DNA from: Streptomyces aureus
GTDB taxonomy: Bacteria; Actinomycetota; Actinomycetes; Streptomycetales; Streptomycetaceae
Direction: 5' to 3'
Assembly: GCF_000725495.1 (NCBI RefSeq)
Contig: NZ_JNZD01000001.1
Span: forward strand, 434,001-498,000
Length of the DNA: 64,000 nt
In this document: positions 26,406 to 35,503 of the stretch, one piece after another
Numbering within the stretch: the first letter of the stretch is position 1
Layout of the letters: every line of letters starts with the position of its first letter
Notes under the pieces: generated by a model
Databases searched by the model: none
What the model saw: the letters and a program-made list of their open reading frames with translations, nothing else
Told to the model about the DNA's origin: nothing
Program-made: the position numbers and the translations under genes

Positions 26406-28250
26406 GTGACCGGTATGGGTGTGGAGGTGGGCGCGCAGGCAGCGCGCTCCCGGGCTCTCGCCGTGCTGCGCGTCCGCAGCAGGGCGCTGGCCGTCGCCCT
26501 GCTGCCCGCGGCCGTGGCCGTCGTGCTGCTCGTCGGGGCCGCCACCGGCCGTGTCACCGGCAGACCCTGGGGCATCGCGGGGTGGATCGTGACGGTCCTC
26601 GCCGTGGTCGTCCTCCTCGCGGCGGCGGGTGTGGCCCTCGTCGTGGCCCGGGCCCGGCCGGCGACGAGTCCCACGGTTCCGATCCCCGAGGCCTCGGCCC
26701 CCGACCTCTACCGCATGGTCCGTGACCTGGCCGACCGCCTCGACGTGCCGGCCCCCTCGGCGATAGCGCTCACCCCGGACTGCGACAGCTGGCTGGAGGA
26801 CCGCACCCACCGGGCGCAGAGCCGGTTCTCCCCCGGTGGACGGGGCGAGCGGGACGACCGGCGGGCGGACGCGGCCGGGAGCCGTGCCGTGACCGCGCCG
26901 GCGGACCGCGCCGCCCGGGTCCCCGTCGCCCCCGTCCTCGTGATCGGCTCGCCCTTCCTGTGGTGGATGCGGGTCGGCGAGCTGCGGGCGGTCCTCGCCC
27001 CCGTCGTCGCCGGCACGGGTCCGTCCGCGCATCCGGACATAGCCGCGGCCCGCCGTTTCGTCCGGGGCCTGGACGCGGCCGTGGCCGTCGCCTCGGCCTC
27101 CGGCCGGGGCCCGCTGTCCCGTACGGTCCTGGCCGGCGTCGGCTGGGTCACCCGGTTCCTGCTGCGCGGCTGCCGGGACCACGCGGCCGAGATGGAGCGC
27201 GCGGTGGCCTCCGCCGCGGCCGAGCGCGCCCAGGCCGTGGACTACGGCGTGCGGATCGTCGCCCAGGAGCAGGTCGGTCTGGCCTACGCGGGCTGGGACC
27301 GCCTCCTGACCCGGGTCGCGCTGCCCGCCTGGCGGATGGGCCGCTGGCCCTCCCGGCTGGACGTGGGGGTCGTCGCCGCCCTGACCGAGTTGTCCCGGCG
27401 CGACCGGCTCGCGGAGGGCTTCACCTCCCGGCTGGGCGAGCGCCCCGCCTGCGATCTGCTCGAGGAGCCCGGCACCGTGGACGAGGCGGCCTCGCTGCTG
27501 GCCGCCCGGCTCTTCCACGGCGGTCCGGCCGAGGCCGGCCCGGACTGGGCGCCGGTCGACTGGCAGGACTATCCGGACGAGGTCGTGGACCGCACCTGGC
27601 GCGCCGACGCGGCCCGGCTGCACCGGGTCCTGGACGCGCTGGGCGTCCGCCACCCCGCCGACCCCGCGCTGCCCGAGGCGGACGGACCGACGCTCGCGCG
27701 GGTCCTCGACCACCTGACCGTGCCCGGCGCCGTGCCCGCCCCGGACTCCGGCCCCGCCGCCGTGCTCGCCGAGCACCGGACGGAGGCGTACGGCGAGATG
27801 GGGATCGCCGAGAGCGACGACCACGACCTCGCCGTGGGCAACGAACGGTCGGCGGCCCTCGCGGCCCGCCTCACCGCCGAACTGGCCCGCGAGGAGGCGT
27901 CCGCCCCGGCGGGGTCCCGGCCCGCGGGGAGCGCCGCGCAGCAGGGCCCCGACCACGACCTGTGGGACGACCGGATGCTTCCGCTGTTCCCGCTCCAGCC
28001 GCCCAGGACCGGCCGTGAACTGCTGGCCGACCACGTCACGGCGATGGTCTGCTGCGCCGCGATGGACACGGCGGGGGCGGTCGCCGGACTCGACTGGCTG
28101 GACGGTCCCTCCCTCCTCGTCGCCGGGGAGCGCGCCTCGGACATCGGCCCCCGGGTCCTCACCCTCATAGAGACGGGGGACCCCACGCCCCTGCGGGACT
28201 GGCTCCGCCATCTCGGCGTCCGTCCGGAGAAACCGGTCCGTCTGGTCTGA
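26406..28250 (+). CDS. Membrane protein with decayed M48-peptidase-like architecture
   Basis: 614 residues. Two helices near the N-terminus (ALAVALLPAAVAVVLLVGA and IAGWIVTVLAVVVLLAAAGV) precede a large soluble region. LYRMVRDLADRLDVPAPSAI, VLVIGSPFLWWMRVGELRAV and later DHAAEMERAVASAAAERA follow the order of strands and helices of M48 zinc peptidases, but the place where HExxH should stand reads LAPVVAG and no other zinc site is seen. I infer a non-catalytic relative. The second half (from about 300) has two further globular segments without recognised motifs. The GTG at 26406 is used; the ATG at 26415 is close. Function unknown. It is alone between purD and the DMFase-like gene. Confidence 0.6.
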   Translation: MTGMGVEVGAQAARSRALAVLRVRSRALAVALLPAAVAVVLLVGAATGRVTGRPWGIAGWIVTVLAVVVLLAAAGVALVVARARPATSPTVPIPEASAPDLYRMVRDLADRLDVPAPSAIALTPDCDSWLEDRTHRAQSRFSPGGRGERDDRRADAAGSRAVTAPADRAARVPVAPVLVIGSPFLWWMRVGELRAVLAPVVAGTGPSAHPDIAAARRFVRGLDAAVAVASASGRGPLSRTVLAGVGWVTRFLLRGCRDHAAEMERAVASAAAERAQAVDYGVRIVAQEQVGLAYAGWDRLLTRVALPAWRMGRWPSRLDVGVVAALTELSRRDRLAEGFTSRLGERPACDLLEEPGTVDEAASLLAARLFHGGPAEAGPDWAPVDWQDYPDEVVDRTWRADAARLHRVLDALGVRHPADPALPEADGPTLARVLDHLTVPGAVPAPDSGPAAVLAEHRTEAYGEMGIAESDDHDLAVGNERSAALAARLTAELAREEASAPAGSRPAGSAAQQGPDHDLWDDRMLPLFPLQPPRTGRELLADHVTAMVCCAAMDTAGAVAGLDWLDGPSLLVAGERASDIGPRVLTLIETGDPTPLRDWLRHLGVRPEKPVRLV

Positions 28251-28468
28251 CGGCCCTCCGCCACAGGGCCCCACCCCCGTCCCTTCCCCCACGACCGAAA
28301 CATCCCGCCGTCCGCGGTCCCCCGGCACACGTGGAGCCATCCGTTCCACTCGCGCCAATTCACGACGAACGGTGACGGACCGCGTGCGTAATGTGATGTG
28401 CTGGGACCAGATCGAGCACGGCGCAAGGGCTTGCCAGTACGACGGGGGCACGAGGGAGGGGTGCGGGC

Positions 28469-29989
28469 ATGGGATCGGAGCAGATCCGCCGCTGGGAGTC
28501 GGGAGCACTCGCGCACGCCGTCACGGATCCCTTCGGCCTGGGACCCGTTCCCTGGCTCCGCGGCAGTGAGACCTATTTCGACGACACCGGCCACGTCGTC
28601 CCCTGGTACGTGGACACCGACGCGCCCCAGCCGACGGCCGGCGCGTCCCGGATCCCGGCCCCGCGGTCCACCTCCCGCACGGGCGCGCGTACCGGCCCGG
28701 GAGGCCCCCGCTCCGCCGACGACGTCCACCGTCAGATCAAGGGCTTCACCAGTACGGGTGCCGCCGCTCCCGGGGAGTCCATCGACTTCCATGTGACGGT
28801 CGACCCGCCGCAGGAGTTCAGCGTCGACATCTACCGGATCGGCCACTACGGCGGGGACGGCGCCAGCAAGATCACCACGAGCCCCCGGCTCTCGGGGATC
28901 GTCCAGCCGCGCCCGCTGACCGCCGACCGGACGGTCTCCTGCCACCACTGGTGGCTGTCCTGGCGCCTGCAGATCCCGTCCTACTGGAGCGTCGGTGCCT
29001 ACGTGGCCGTCCTGACCACGCTCGACGGCTATCGCTCGCACGTGCCCTTCACCGTCCGCAACCACCAGACGGCCGATCTGCTCCTGCTGCTCCCGGACAT
29101 CACCTGGCAGGCGTACAACCTGTATCCGGAGGACGGTCACACCGGTGCCAGCCTCTACCACGCCTGGGACGAGAACGGCCGGCTGCTCGGCGAGGCCGAC
29201 GCCGCGACGACGGTGTCCTTCGACCGTCCGTACGCGGGCGCGGGCCTGCCCCTGCACGTCGGCCACGCCTACGACTTCATCCGCTGGGCCGAGCGCTACG
29301 GATACGACCTCGCCTACGCCGACGCCCGCGACCTGCACGCCGGCCGGGTCGACCCCACCCGGTACCGCGGTCTGGTCTTCCCCGGCCACGACGAGTACTG
29401 GTCGCCACAGATGCGCCGCACCACGGAGCTCGCCCGCGAGCACGGCACCTCGCTCGTGTTCCTCTCCGCCAACACCATGTACTGGCAGGTGGAACTGGGC
29501 CCGTCCCCCTCGGGCGTCCCCGACCGGCTGCTGACCTGCCGCAAGCGCCGGGGCCCCGGCAAGCCCGTCCTGTGGCGCGAGATCGACCGCCCCGAGCAGC
29601 AGCTCATCGGCATCCAGTACGCGGGGCGCGTCCCCGAGCCGAACCCGCTGATCGTCCGCAACGCCGACCACTGGCTGTGGGAGGCCACCGGGGCGCACGA
29701 CGGCGACGAGGTGGAGGGCATGGTCGCGGGCGAGGCGGACCGTTACTTCCCGCGCACGCCACTGCCCGAGCACCAGGACCGGATCCTGCTGGCGCACTCC
29801 CCGTACCCGGACAGCGAGGGTGTCGTGCGCCACCAGGAGACCTCGCTCTACCGCGCCCCGTCCGGCGCCCTGGTCTTCGCGTCCGGGACGTTCGCGTGGT
29901 CCCCGGCGCTCGACCGCCCCGGCCATGTGGACACCCGGATCCAGCGGGCGACCGCCAACCTCCTCGACCGCATCTGCAAACACGACTGA
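28469..29989 (+). CDS. N,N-dimethylformamidase large-subunit-like protein
   Basis: 506 residues. The N-terminal 230 residues form a beta-rich domain (IDFHVTVDPPQEFSVDIYRI, GHYGGDGASKI, then SYWSVGAYVAVLTTLDGYRS). The C-terminal 270 are the amidase-like domain with DITWQAYNLYPEDG, YDFIRWAERYGYDLAYADAR, FPGHDEYWSPQMRRTTELA and NTMYWQVEL, typical of DMFase beta-subunit C-terminal domains. In the studied enzyme a mononuclear iron is held by Tyr and Glu side chains; the DEYW motif is a plausible part of that site here. No small-subunit gene is adjacent, so DMF hydrolysis itself is doubtful; another amide is more likely. No signal peptide. Confidence 0.78.
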   Translation: MGSEQIRRWESGALAHAVTDPFGLGPVPWLRGSETYFDDTGHVVPWYVDTDAPQPTAGASRIPAPRSTSRTGARTGPGGPRSADDVHRQIKGFTSTGAAAPGESIDFHVTVDPPQEFSVDIYRIGHYGGDGASKITTSPRLSGIVQPRPLTADRTVSCHHWWLSWRLQIPSYWSVGAYVAVLTTLDGYRSHVPFTVRNHQTADLLLLLPDITWQAYNLYPEDGHTGASLYHAWDENGRLLGEADAATTVSFDRPYAGAGLPLHVGHAYDFIRWAERYGYDLAYADARDLHAGRVDPTRYRGLVFPGHDEYWSPQMRRTTELAREHGTSLVFLSANTMYWQVELGPSPSGVPDRLLTCRKRRGPGKPVLWREIDRPEQQLIGIQYAGRVPEPNPLIVRNADHWLWEATGAHDGDEVEGMVAGEADRYFPRTPLPEHQDRILLAHSPYPDSEGVVRHQETSLYRAPSGALVFASGTFAWSPALDRPGHVDTRIQRATANLLDRICKHD

Positions 29990-30121
29990 GGAGGCCCCGC
30001 CGGGTGCCCGTGCCGCACCCGTGTCCGGGGTGCCCGCACCCGCCCGGCCCGCCCCCTGTCCGCAGCAGCTCGTCCCGTACGGGAGAATCGAGCCACTTGG
30101 ACAGAACCACGGGGAGGAACC

Positions 30122-31021
30122 GTGTCCGGATTCGTCGAAAAGCCCGAGCCCCTCCAGGTGCCGGGTCTGGTACATCTGCACACCGGCAAGGTGCGCGATC
30201 TGTACCAGAACGAGGCGGGCGACCTCGTGATGGTCGCCAGCGACCGCATCTCCGCCTACGACTGGGTTCTCCCCACCGAGATCCCCGACAAGGGCCGCAC
30301 GCTCACCCAGCTCTCCCTGTGGTGGTTCGACCAGCTCGCGGAGCTGGCCCCCAACCACGTGCTGAGCACCGAACTCCCGCCCGGCGCCCCGGCCGACTGG
30401 GCCGGCCGCACCCTGATCTGCAAGTCGCTGCGGATGGCCCCGGTCGAGTGCGTCGCCCGCGGCTATCTGACCGGCTCGGGCCTCGTCGAGTACAACGAGT
30501 CCCGTACGGTCTGCGGTCTCGCGCTCCCCGAGGGCCTCGTCGACGGCTCGGAGCTCCCCGCGCCGATCTTCACCCCGGCCACCAAGGCCGCGGTCGGCGA
30601 GCACGACGAGAACGTCTCGTACGAGGAGGTCGTCCGTCAGGTCGGCGCCGACACCGCGGCCGAGCTGCGCCAGGCGACCCTCGCCGTCTACAGCCGCGCC
30701 CGTGACATCGCCCGCGACCGGGGCATCATCCTCGCGGACACCAAGTTCGAGTTCGGCTACGACGGCGACACGCTCGTCCTGGCCGACGAGGTGCTGACCC
30801 CGGACTCCTCGCGCTTCTGGCCCGCCGACGTCTGGGAGCCGGGCCACGCCCAGCCCTCCTTCGACAAGCAGTACGTCCGCGACTGGCTGACCTCCGCCGA
30901 GTCGGGCTGGGACCGCAAGAGCGAGCAGCCGCCGCCCGCGCTGCCCGAGCGCGTCGTGGAGGCCACCCGCGCCAAGTACATCGAGGCGTACGAGCGTCTG
31001 ACGGGCGTGAGCTGGACCTGA
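30122..31021 (+). CDS. purC: Phosphoribosylaminoimidazole-succinocarboxamide synthase
   Basis: 299 residues, the longer SAICAR-synthase form of actinobacteria and yeast. It couples CAIR and aspartate with ATP. The motifs HTGKVRDLYQNEAGDLVMVA, SDRISAYDWVLPTEIPDKG, SLRMAPVECVARGYLTGSG and ILADTKFEFGYDGD are intact, as is the C-terminal SFDKQYVRDWL. GGGGAGGAA precedes the GTG start by five bases. The gene is single and is followed by a terminator that also serves tRNA-Gly on the other strand. Confidence 0.96.
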   Translation: MSGFVEKPEPLQVPGLVHLHTGKVRDLYQNEAGDLVMVASDRISAYDWVLPTEIPDKGRTLTQLSLWWFDQLAELAPNHVLSTELPPGAPADWAGRTLICKSLRMAPVECVARGYLTGSGLVEYNESRTVCGLALPEGLVDGSELPAPIFTPATKAAVGEHDENVSYEEVVRQVGADTAAELRQATLAVYSRARDIARDRGIILADTKFEFGYDGDTLVLADEVLTPDSSRFWPADVWEPGHAQPSFDKQYVRDWLTSAESGWDRKSEQPPPALPERVVEATRAKYIEAYERLTGVSWT

Positions 31022-31125
31022 TCCCGTCCCACGGGCCCGGCCGCCGGCCGGGCCCGCGGGCGGCTCGGCCGTCTCCCCGCGGATCTTCCGTCCGGGGCGG
31101 CGGACCGTGACCGGCCCGCGCACAC

Positions 31126-31159
31126 GAAGAAGCCCCCGGCCGAGGCCGGGGGCTTCTTC
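31126..31159. terminator. Bidirectional terminator between purC and tRNA-Gly(GCC)
   Basis: A perfect 15-bp stem GAAGAAGCCCCCGGC/GCCGGGGGCTTCTTC with a 4-base loop. It lies about 105 bases after purC and five bases beyond the 3' end of the minus-strand tRNA. Confidence 0.75.
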
Positions 31160-31164
31160 TGCTG

Positions 31165-31237
31165 AGCGGACGACGAGGCTCGAACTCGCGACCTCAACCT
31201 TGGCAAGGTTGCGCTCTACCAACTGAGCTACGTCCGC
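31165..31237 (-). tRNA. tRNA-Gly(GCC), copy 1
   Basis: Acceptor GCGGACG/CGTCCGC, D-arm GCTCAGTTGGTAGAGC, anticodon loop CTTGCCAAG-type giving GCC (reads GGC/GGU), T-arm with GTTCGAG. CCA not encoded. Identical to the copy at 35542-35614. Confidence 0.95.
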
Positions 31238-31259
31238 ATGCGCCGTGGCGCGAGAGCAA

Positions 31260-31889
31260 CTATACCCAACCTCGCTCCCGTGCGAGACGCACTGCCGTGT
31301 GCCGGTTCTCCGCGCCCAGTTTGGACGCGGCCGACGAGAGGTAGTTCCGCACCGTCCCCTGGGACAGCGCGGCCCGTTCCGCGATCTCCGCCACCGGCGC
31401 CCCGTCGGCGGCGAATTCGAGGACCTCGGCCTCGCGGGCGGTCAGCGGCGAGTCCCCGGCGGAGATCGCGTCGGCGGCCAACTCGGGGTCCACGTAGCGG
31501 TTTCCCGCGTGCACGGTCCGGATGATCTCCGCGAGCCGCCGCGCACTGACCGTCTTCGGGACGAATCCGCGCACACCCGCCGCGAGCGCCCGCTTCAGAT
31601 GCCCCGGACGCCCGTGACTGGTCACGATCAGCACCTGGCAGCCCGGCAGTTCGGCCCGCAGGGATGTGGCCACGCTCACACCGTCCGCCCCGGGCATCTG
31701 GAGGTCCAGGACGGCGACGTCGGGCACGTGGGCCCGCGCCATCGCCAGCGCCTCCGGTCCGGTGGCCGCCTCGGCCACCACGACCAGGTCGTCCTCCAGT
31801 CCGAGGAGCGCGGCGAGCGCGCCCCGGATCAGATGCTCGTCGTCGGCGAGCAGCAGCCGTACGGGAGTGCCGGGCGGCGGGTTCGTCAT
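31260..31889 (-). CDS. NarL/LuxR-type response regulator
   Basis: 209 residues. The receiver domain has the acidic pair at residues 16-17 (LLLADDEHLI), the phospho-acceptor Asp62 in VAVLDLQMPGADG, a Thr/Ser at VLIVTSHG and Lys at FVPKTVS. The C-terminal helix-turn-helix is LTAREAEVLEFAADGAPVAE followed by LSQGTVRNYLSSAASKLG. Its ATG overlaps the kinase stop codon (ATGA), so the two are translationally coupled. The likely target is the upstream ABC-transporter operon itself, as in DesKR- and LiaSR-like systems. Confidence 0.92.
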   Translation of the reverse strand: MTNPPPGTPVRLLLADDEHLIRGALAALLGLEDDLVVVAEAATGPEALAMARAHVPDVAVLDLQMPGADGVSVATSLRAELPGCQVLIVTSHGRPGHLKRALAAGVRGFVPKTVSARRLAEIIRTVHAGNRYVDPELAADAISAGDSPLTAREAEVLEFAADGAPVAEIAERAALSQGTVRNYLSSAASKLGAENRHTAVRLARERGWV

Positions 31890-33523
31890 GGGGTGGCCTC
31901 TCTCACCTGATGCGGAACGGACGGCGGCGACCCGCCCGGCGACTCCTCGCCGCTTCCCGGGGCGGGGTCTCCGCCGTTCCCGGACACGGCGTCCCGGTGG
32001 CTCTCCCCGATGTCCGCCGGGGAGGGCCGCCCTGTGGAGGCCGGTCGGGGCCGTCCTGCGGAGTCCGGGCCGTTTCCGGGCACGGTTTCCCGGTGGCTCT
32101 CCCCGATGTCCGGCGGGCCAAGCCGCCCTGCGGAAGCCGGGCCGGGCCGCCCCGCGGAAGCCGGGCCGTTCCCGGGGCCGGGGCCCCGGTCCTTCGTCGG
32201 GTCCGGGCTCCCGGCGCCGGCCGGCGCACGGCCCCCGCTGTTTCCGGGGGCGGGGCCGGGTGTGTCCGGGCTCCCGTCCGGGGACGGACTCAGCGGCACG
32301 TCCGCCGTCAGCCGGAACACCCCGTCCCGCGCGCCGGCCCGCAGAACCCCGTCCACCTCCCCGAGCCGCTCCCGCAGTCCCGGCAGACCGCTGCCCCTGC
32401 CCGGCCGGGGGCCGCCGTCCGGTCCGGAGTCCGGGTCCGTCTCCCGTGGCGCCCCGTCGTTCTCGACGGTGAGCGTCACCCGGTCCGGTGTCACGCGCAG
32501 GGACAGCGCGACCATCCGCGCGTTCCCGTGCCGCAGCACGTTGGTGGTCGCCTCGCGCACGACCCAGCCGAGCGCCGACTGGACCCGCGGCGGGAGCTCC
32601 GCGGCCGTGCCGGTGATGGAGCACTCGATGCCGGCGGCCGTCAGCACGCCCTGGGCACCGGCGAGTTCGCCCGCGAGGTCGGCCTCGCGGTAGCCCCGTA
32701 CGACGGCCCGCACCTCCCGCTGGGACTCCCGCGCGATCCGCTGCACCTCGGTCATCTGGTCCACGGCCTCGGGCCGTCCGCGCCGGGCGAGCTGCACCGC
32801 GAGTTCGCTCTTGAGGGCGATGACCGCGAGGTTGCGGCCCATCACGTCGTGCAGATCCCGCCCGAAGCGCAGCCGTTCCTCGGCGACGGCGAGCCGGGCC
32901 CGGGTCTCGCGGGCCTCGTCGAGCTCGTAGACGGCGGTGAGCAGCCAGACCGAGAAGGCCGCGGTGAAGGTCAGGAAACCGGTGGCCAGCAGGACGATGA
33001 AGGCGGTGACGAGCGCGGCGGGCGCCGGGAAACCGAGGGGGAGGGCGAGGACACCGGTTCCCGCGGACGCGCCGAGCACGAGGTGGGACATCCTCCGGCG
33101 GTCACGGGTCCCGAGCGCGACCGTGCCCGTGCCGAACGCCGTGACGCCGACGAGCAGCGAGGAGGCGACCGTGAACGCGCTGTCGCTCGCCGGGGCCCAG
33201 GGGCTGCCCGACAGGACGCTCCCGGCGACGGCCGTCGCGAAGGTCGCCACGATCAGGGCCGACAGCATCCGCCGGGGCCGTTCCCGGGTGCCGCGGGTCC
33301 AGTCCAGCGTCCGTGAGGCGGTCACCGAGCAGAACGCCGCGTGCCCGCACACCAGCAGGAACACCGCCCAGGACCGGACCGGCGGCAGGATCCCGAACAC
33401 GGGCAGCCCGATCGAGAGGGCTTCGAGCAGGGCGAAGAAGTGGAACGACCACCGGGTGTACGTCTCGACCTTCGCCGGTGTGCTCTTGCCCCGCCACCAG
33501 CCGGACGGCCTGCCCATGCCCAC
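31886..33523 (-). CDS. Histidine kinase (HisKA_3 type) with repetitive C-terminal tail
   Basis: About 545 residues. Five or six transmembrane helices form the sensor (SFHFFALLEALSIGLPVFGI to FLTFTAAFSVWLLTAVYELD). The dimerisation helix has the phospho-His in RFGRDLHDVMGRNLAVIAL, and the ATPase domain ends with GSGLPGLRERLGEVDGVLRA. The last 150 residues are a Pro/Gly/Arg-rich tail with a 32-residue tandem repeat (units containing DIGESHR), most unusual for this family. GGAGG favours the GTG at 33523; the ATG at 33517 is the alternative. It sits between the ABC permease (14-base gap) and its response regulator. Intramembrane sensing of envelope stress is likely but the signal is unknown. Confidence 0.88.
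   Translation of the reverse strand: MGMGRPSGWWRGKSTPAKVETYTRWSFHFFALLEALSIGLPVFGILPPVRSWAVFLLVCGHAAFCSVTASRTLDWTRGTRERPRRMLSALIVATFATAVAGSVLSGSPWAPASDSAFTVASSLLVGVTAFGTGTVALGTRDRRRMSHLVLGASAGTGVLALPLGFPAPAALVTAFIVLLATGFLTFTAAFSVWLLTAVYELDEARETRARLAVAEERLRFGRDLHDVMGRNLAVIALKSELAVQLARRGRPEAVDQMTEVQRIARESQREVRAVVRGYREADLAGELAGAQGVLTAAGIECSITGTAAELPPRVQSALGWVVREATTNVLRHGNARMVALSLRVTPDRVTLTVENDGAPRETDPDSGPDGGPRPGRGSGLPGLRERLGEVDGVLRAGARDGVFRLTADVPLSPSPDGSPDTPGPAPGNSGGRAPAGAGSPDPTKDRGPGPGNGPASAGRPGPASAGRLGPPDIGESHRETVPGNGPDSAGRPRPASTGRPSPADIGESHRDAVSGNGGDPAPGSGEESPGGSPPSVPHQVREATP
31985..32185 (-). repeat. 96-bp tandem repeat in the kinase tail
   Basis: The 23-base block beginning CCCGGTGGCTCTCCCCGATG occurs at 31993 and again at 32089, 96 bases apart, with the flanking GGCCGCCCTG(C/T)GGA words also repeated. 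The period is a multiple of three, so the repeat preserves the frame and gives the 32-residue unit in the protein. Copy number probably varies between strains. Confidence 0.7.
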
Positions 33524-33537
33524 CCCCGCCTCCGTGG

Positions 33538-34341
33538 TCACCGCCGCGGCTCCCAGCGGAACCACCGGCGTACAGCAAACACCGCGATCACGGTCCAGGC
33601 CACCGCCGTGACGAGGGCGCCGACGGTGTCGTGGGCGGAGAGGTGCCCGCTCCAGCCGCCACGGACCAGGGTGATCACGGGCGTGAGAGGCAGCAGTTCG
33701 CAGAACGGGGCCACGCCGTCGGGGAGCATCTGCAGGGGGACGAAGGTTCCCGAGCCGACCATGGACACCAGGGTCAGGGGCGCGGCCGCGACCTGGGCTC
33801 CCTCCACGCTCCTGCTGAAGCTCGCGGTGACGGCCGCGAGCGCGGGCCAGGTGACGAGGGCCGACAGCAGCCCCAGCGCGACCAGTTCGGGGCGCTCGGG
33901 CAGGCCGGTCCCGAGGGCCGCCCGGCAGGCGATCGTCAGGACCACGCACTGGGCGAGGCCGATCGCCACCGAGGGCAGGGCCGCACCCGCGAGGATCTCC
34001 AGGTCCCGTGCCTCCCCCGTGCGCAGCCGCTTGAGGACGAGTTCCTCCCGGCGGGCCGCGTACACGCTGACCAGGGAGCCGTAGACGGCGAACAGGAGCG
34101 CGAAGCCGATGGCGGAGGGGAGCAGGACCGAGCCGACGGTGAGTCCGGTGCCCTTCAGGTCCATCGAGGAGACGGCCGAGCGCAGCGTGAGCGGCATGAC
34201 CAGGGGGACGAACACCGCGGCGGCGAGGGTCGCCCGGGTGCGGCCCAGGAGGGTCAGTTCGGCGTGCGCCAGTGCCCTCGTCCGTCCCGCCGCCGTGGTC
34301 CGGGCCGGGCCGGCGCCGGTGGTGACCGTTGTCCCGCTCAT
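33538..34341 (-). CDS. ABC-2 type transporter permease
   Basis: 267 residues with six predicted helices (AAVFVPLVMPLTLRSAV, VGSVLLPSAIGFALLFAVYG, LAQCVVLTIACRAALG, LVALGLLSALVTWPALAAVT, TLVSMVGSGTFVPLQML, DTVGALVTAVAWTVIAVFAV). The VSVYAARREELVLKRLRTG loop is the coupling segment typical of ABC-2 drug and lipid exporters. Its ATG overlaps the ATPase stop codon by four bases. Together with the ATPase it forms an exporter probably under the control of the two-component pair that follows. Confidence 0.9.
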   Translation of the reverse strand: MSGTTVTTGAGPARTTAAGRTRALAHAELTLLGRTRATLAAAVFVPLVMPLTLRSAVSSMDLKGTGLTVGSVLLPSAIGFALLFAVYGSLVSVYAARREELVLKRLRTGEARDLEILAGAALPSVAIGLAQCVVLTIACRAALGTGLPERPELVALGLLSALVTWPALAAVTASFSRSVEGAQVAAAPLTLVSMVGSGTFVPLQMLPDGVAPFCELLPLTPVITLVRGGWSGHLSAHDTVGALVTAVAWTVIAVFAVRRWFRWEPRR

Positions 34342-35360
34342 GCCGCCGTTCCCCTCGTACGTGCCGGTCGCGTGTCCGCGGCCGGTCCGGTCGTCGTCGC
34401 TGCGTTCTCGTCCCCGTCGCGTGCCGCCGCGTCCCGCGAGATCCGCAGGAAGGCCTCCTCCAGGGAGGCGGGGCGCACGTCCAGTCCCCGCAGTTCGACG
34501 CGTGCCCGCTCGGCCCACACCAGCAGGGCGGTGGCCGTCCGCTGGAGTTCGCCGGTGCGCAGCCTGATCCTCCGGCCCGTCGTCTCGTGGCCGCTCACGC
34601 CGAGTCCCGGCAGCGGGGGCAGGTCGCCGGGGAGATAGCCGTCGGGCAGCTCGAAGGAGACGTGCGACGGCTGGGAGGCGGTCACCTCGGCCGGGGTGCC
34701 GAGGGCCGCGACACGGCCTTCGTGCAGGATCGCCAGCCGGTCGGCGAGTTCCTCGGCCTCTTCCAGGTAGTGGGTGGTGAGCAGGACCGTGGTCCCGGCG
34801 TCGCGCAGTTCGCGGACCAACTCCCAGGTGCTCCGGCGCCCTTCCACGTCGAGCCCGGTCGTCGGCTCGTCGAGGAAGAGGACCTCGGGGTCGCCGAGGA
34901 GCGCGAGCGCCAGGTCCAGGCGCCGCTTCTCGCCGCCGGACAACTGCTTCACGCGGACGCCGGAGCGGTGTCCGAGGGCGACCCGGTCCAGGACCTCTCC
35001 GGCGGGCCGAGATCCGCTGGTGCAGCCCGCCCACATCCGCGCGGTCTCCGCGACCGTGAGCTCGGAGGGGAAGCCGCCCTCCTGGAGCATCACGCCGATC
35101 CGGGGCCGCACGGCGGCGCGGCCGGTGTAGGGATCGTGCCCGAGGACGCGCACGCGCCCGCCGGCCGGCGGGGCCAGGCCCTCGATCAGTTCGACGGTGG
35201 AGGTCTTGCCCGCGCCGTTGGTGCCGAGGAGCGCGAAGATCTCACCGCGCCCGACGGAGAAGGTGACGCCGCGCACGGCCTCGAAGTCCCTTCCGCCGCC
35301 CCCGTACACACGCCGCAGACCGGTGACCTCGATCACGTCGTCGTGCTGGTTCGTGTTCAT
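34338..35360 (-). CDS. ABC transporter ATP-binding protein (DrrA/CcmA-like)
   Basis: 340 residues. Walker A GTNGAGKTS, Q-loop VMLQEGGFPSELTV, signature LSGGEKRRLDLALALLG, Walker B EVLFLDEPTTGLD and the switch His in VLLTTHYLEEAEELADR are all intact. A C-terminal domain of about 100 residues is of the drug-exporter type. It is the first gene of a four-gene unit (ATPase, permease, kinase, regulator) with 4-, 14- and 4-base junctions. Substrate unknown; a peptide or lipophilic antibiotic is plausible from the family. Confidence 0.93.
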   Translation of the reverse strand: MNTNQHDDVIEVTGLRRVYGGGGRDFEAVRGVTFSVGRGEIFALLGTNGAGKTSTVELIEGLAPPAGGRVRVLGHDPYTGRAAVRPRIGVMLQEGGFPSELTVAETARMWAGCTSGSRPAGEVLDRVALGHRSGVRVKQLSGGEKRRLDLALALLGDPEVLFLDEPTTGLDVEGRRSTWELVRELRDAGTTVLLTTHYLEEAEELADRLAILHEGRVAALGTPAEVTASQPSHVSFELPDGYLPGDLPPLPGLGVSGHETTGRRIRLRTGELQRTATALLVWAERARVELRGLDVRPASLEEAFLRISRDAAARDGDENAATTTGPAADTRPARTRGTAA

Positions 35361-35503
35361 GGGATCAGCGTCGGCGCGGATCGGACCCCTCGGCAGTGCG
35401 CGGTGTCATCACTCGACATGACATATGTCAGAGGGCCCCGGCAACCGTCGCGGGAACGCCGGTGCGCGCGGGGATCCGGGAACACCGGTGACGCGGGAAA
35501 CGA

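Noticed and set aside
31260..32624. A single 454-codon protein ending in a response regulator
   Set aside because: The upstream part is the kinase tail in another frame; the ATG at 31889 overlapping the kinase stop is the real start.
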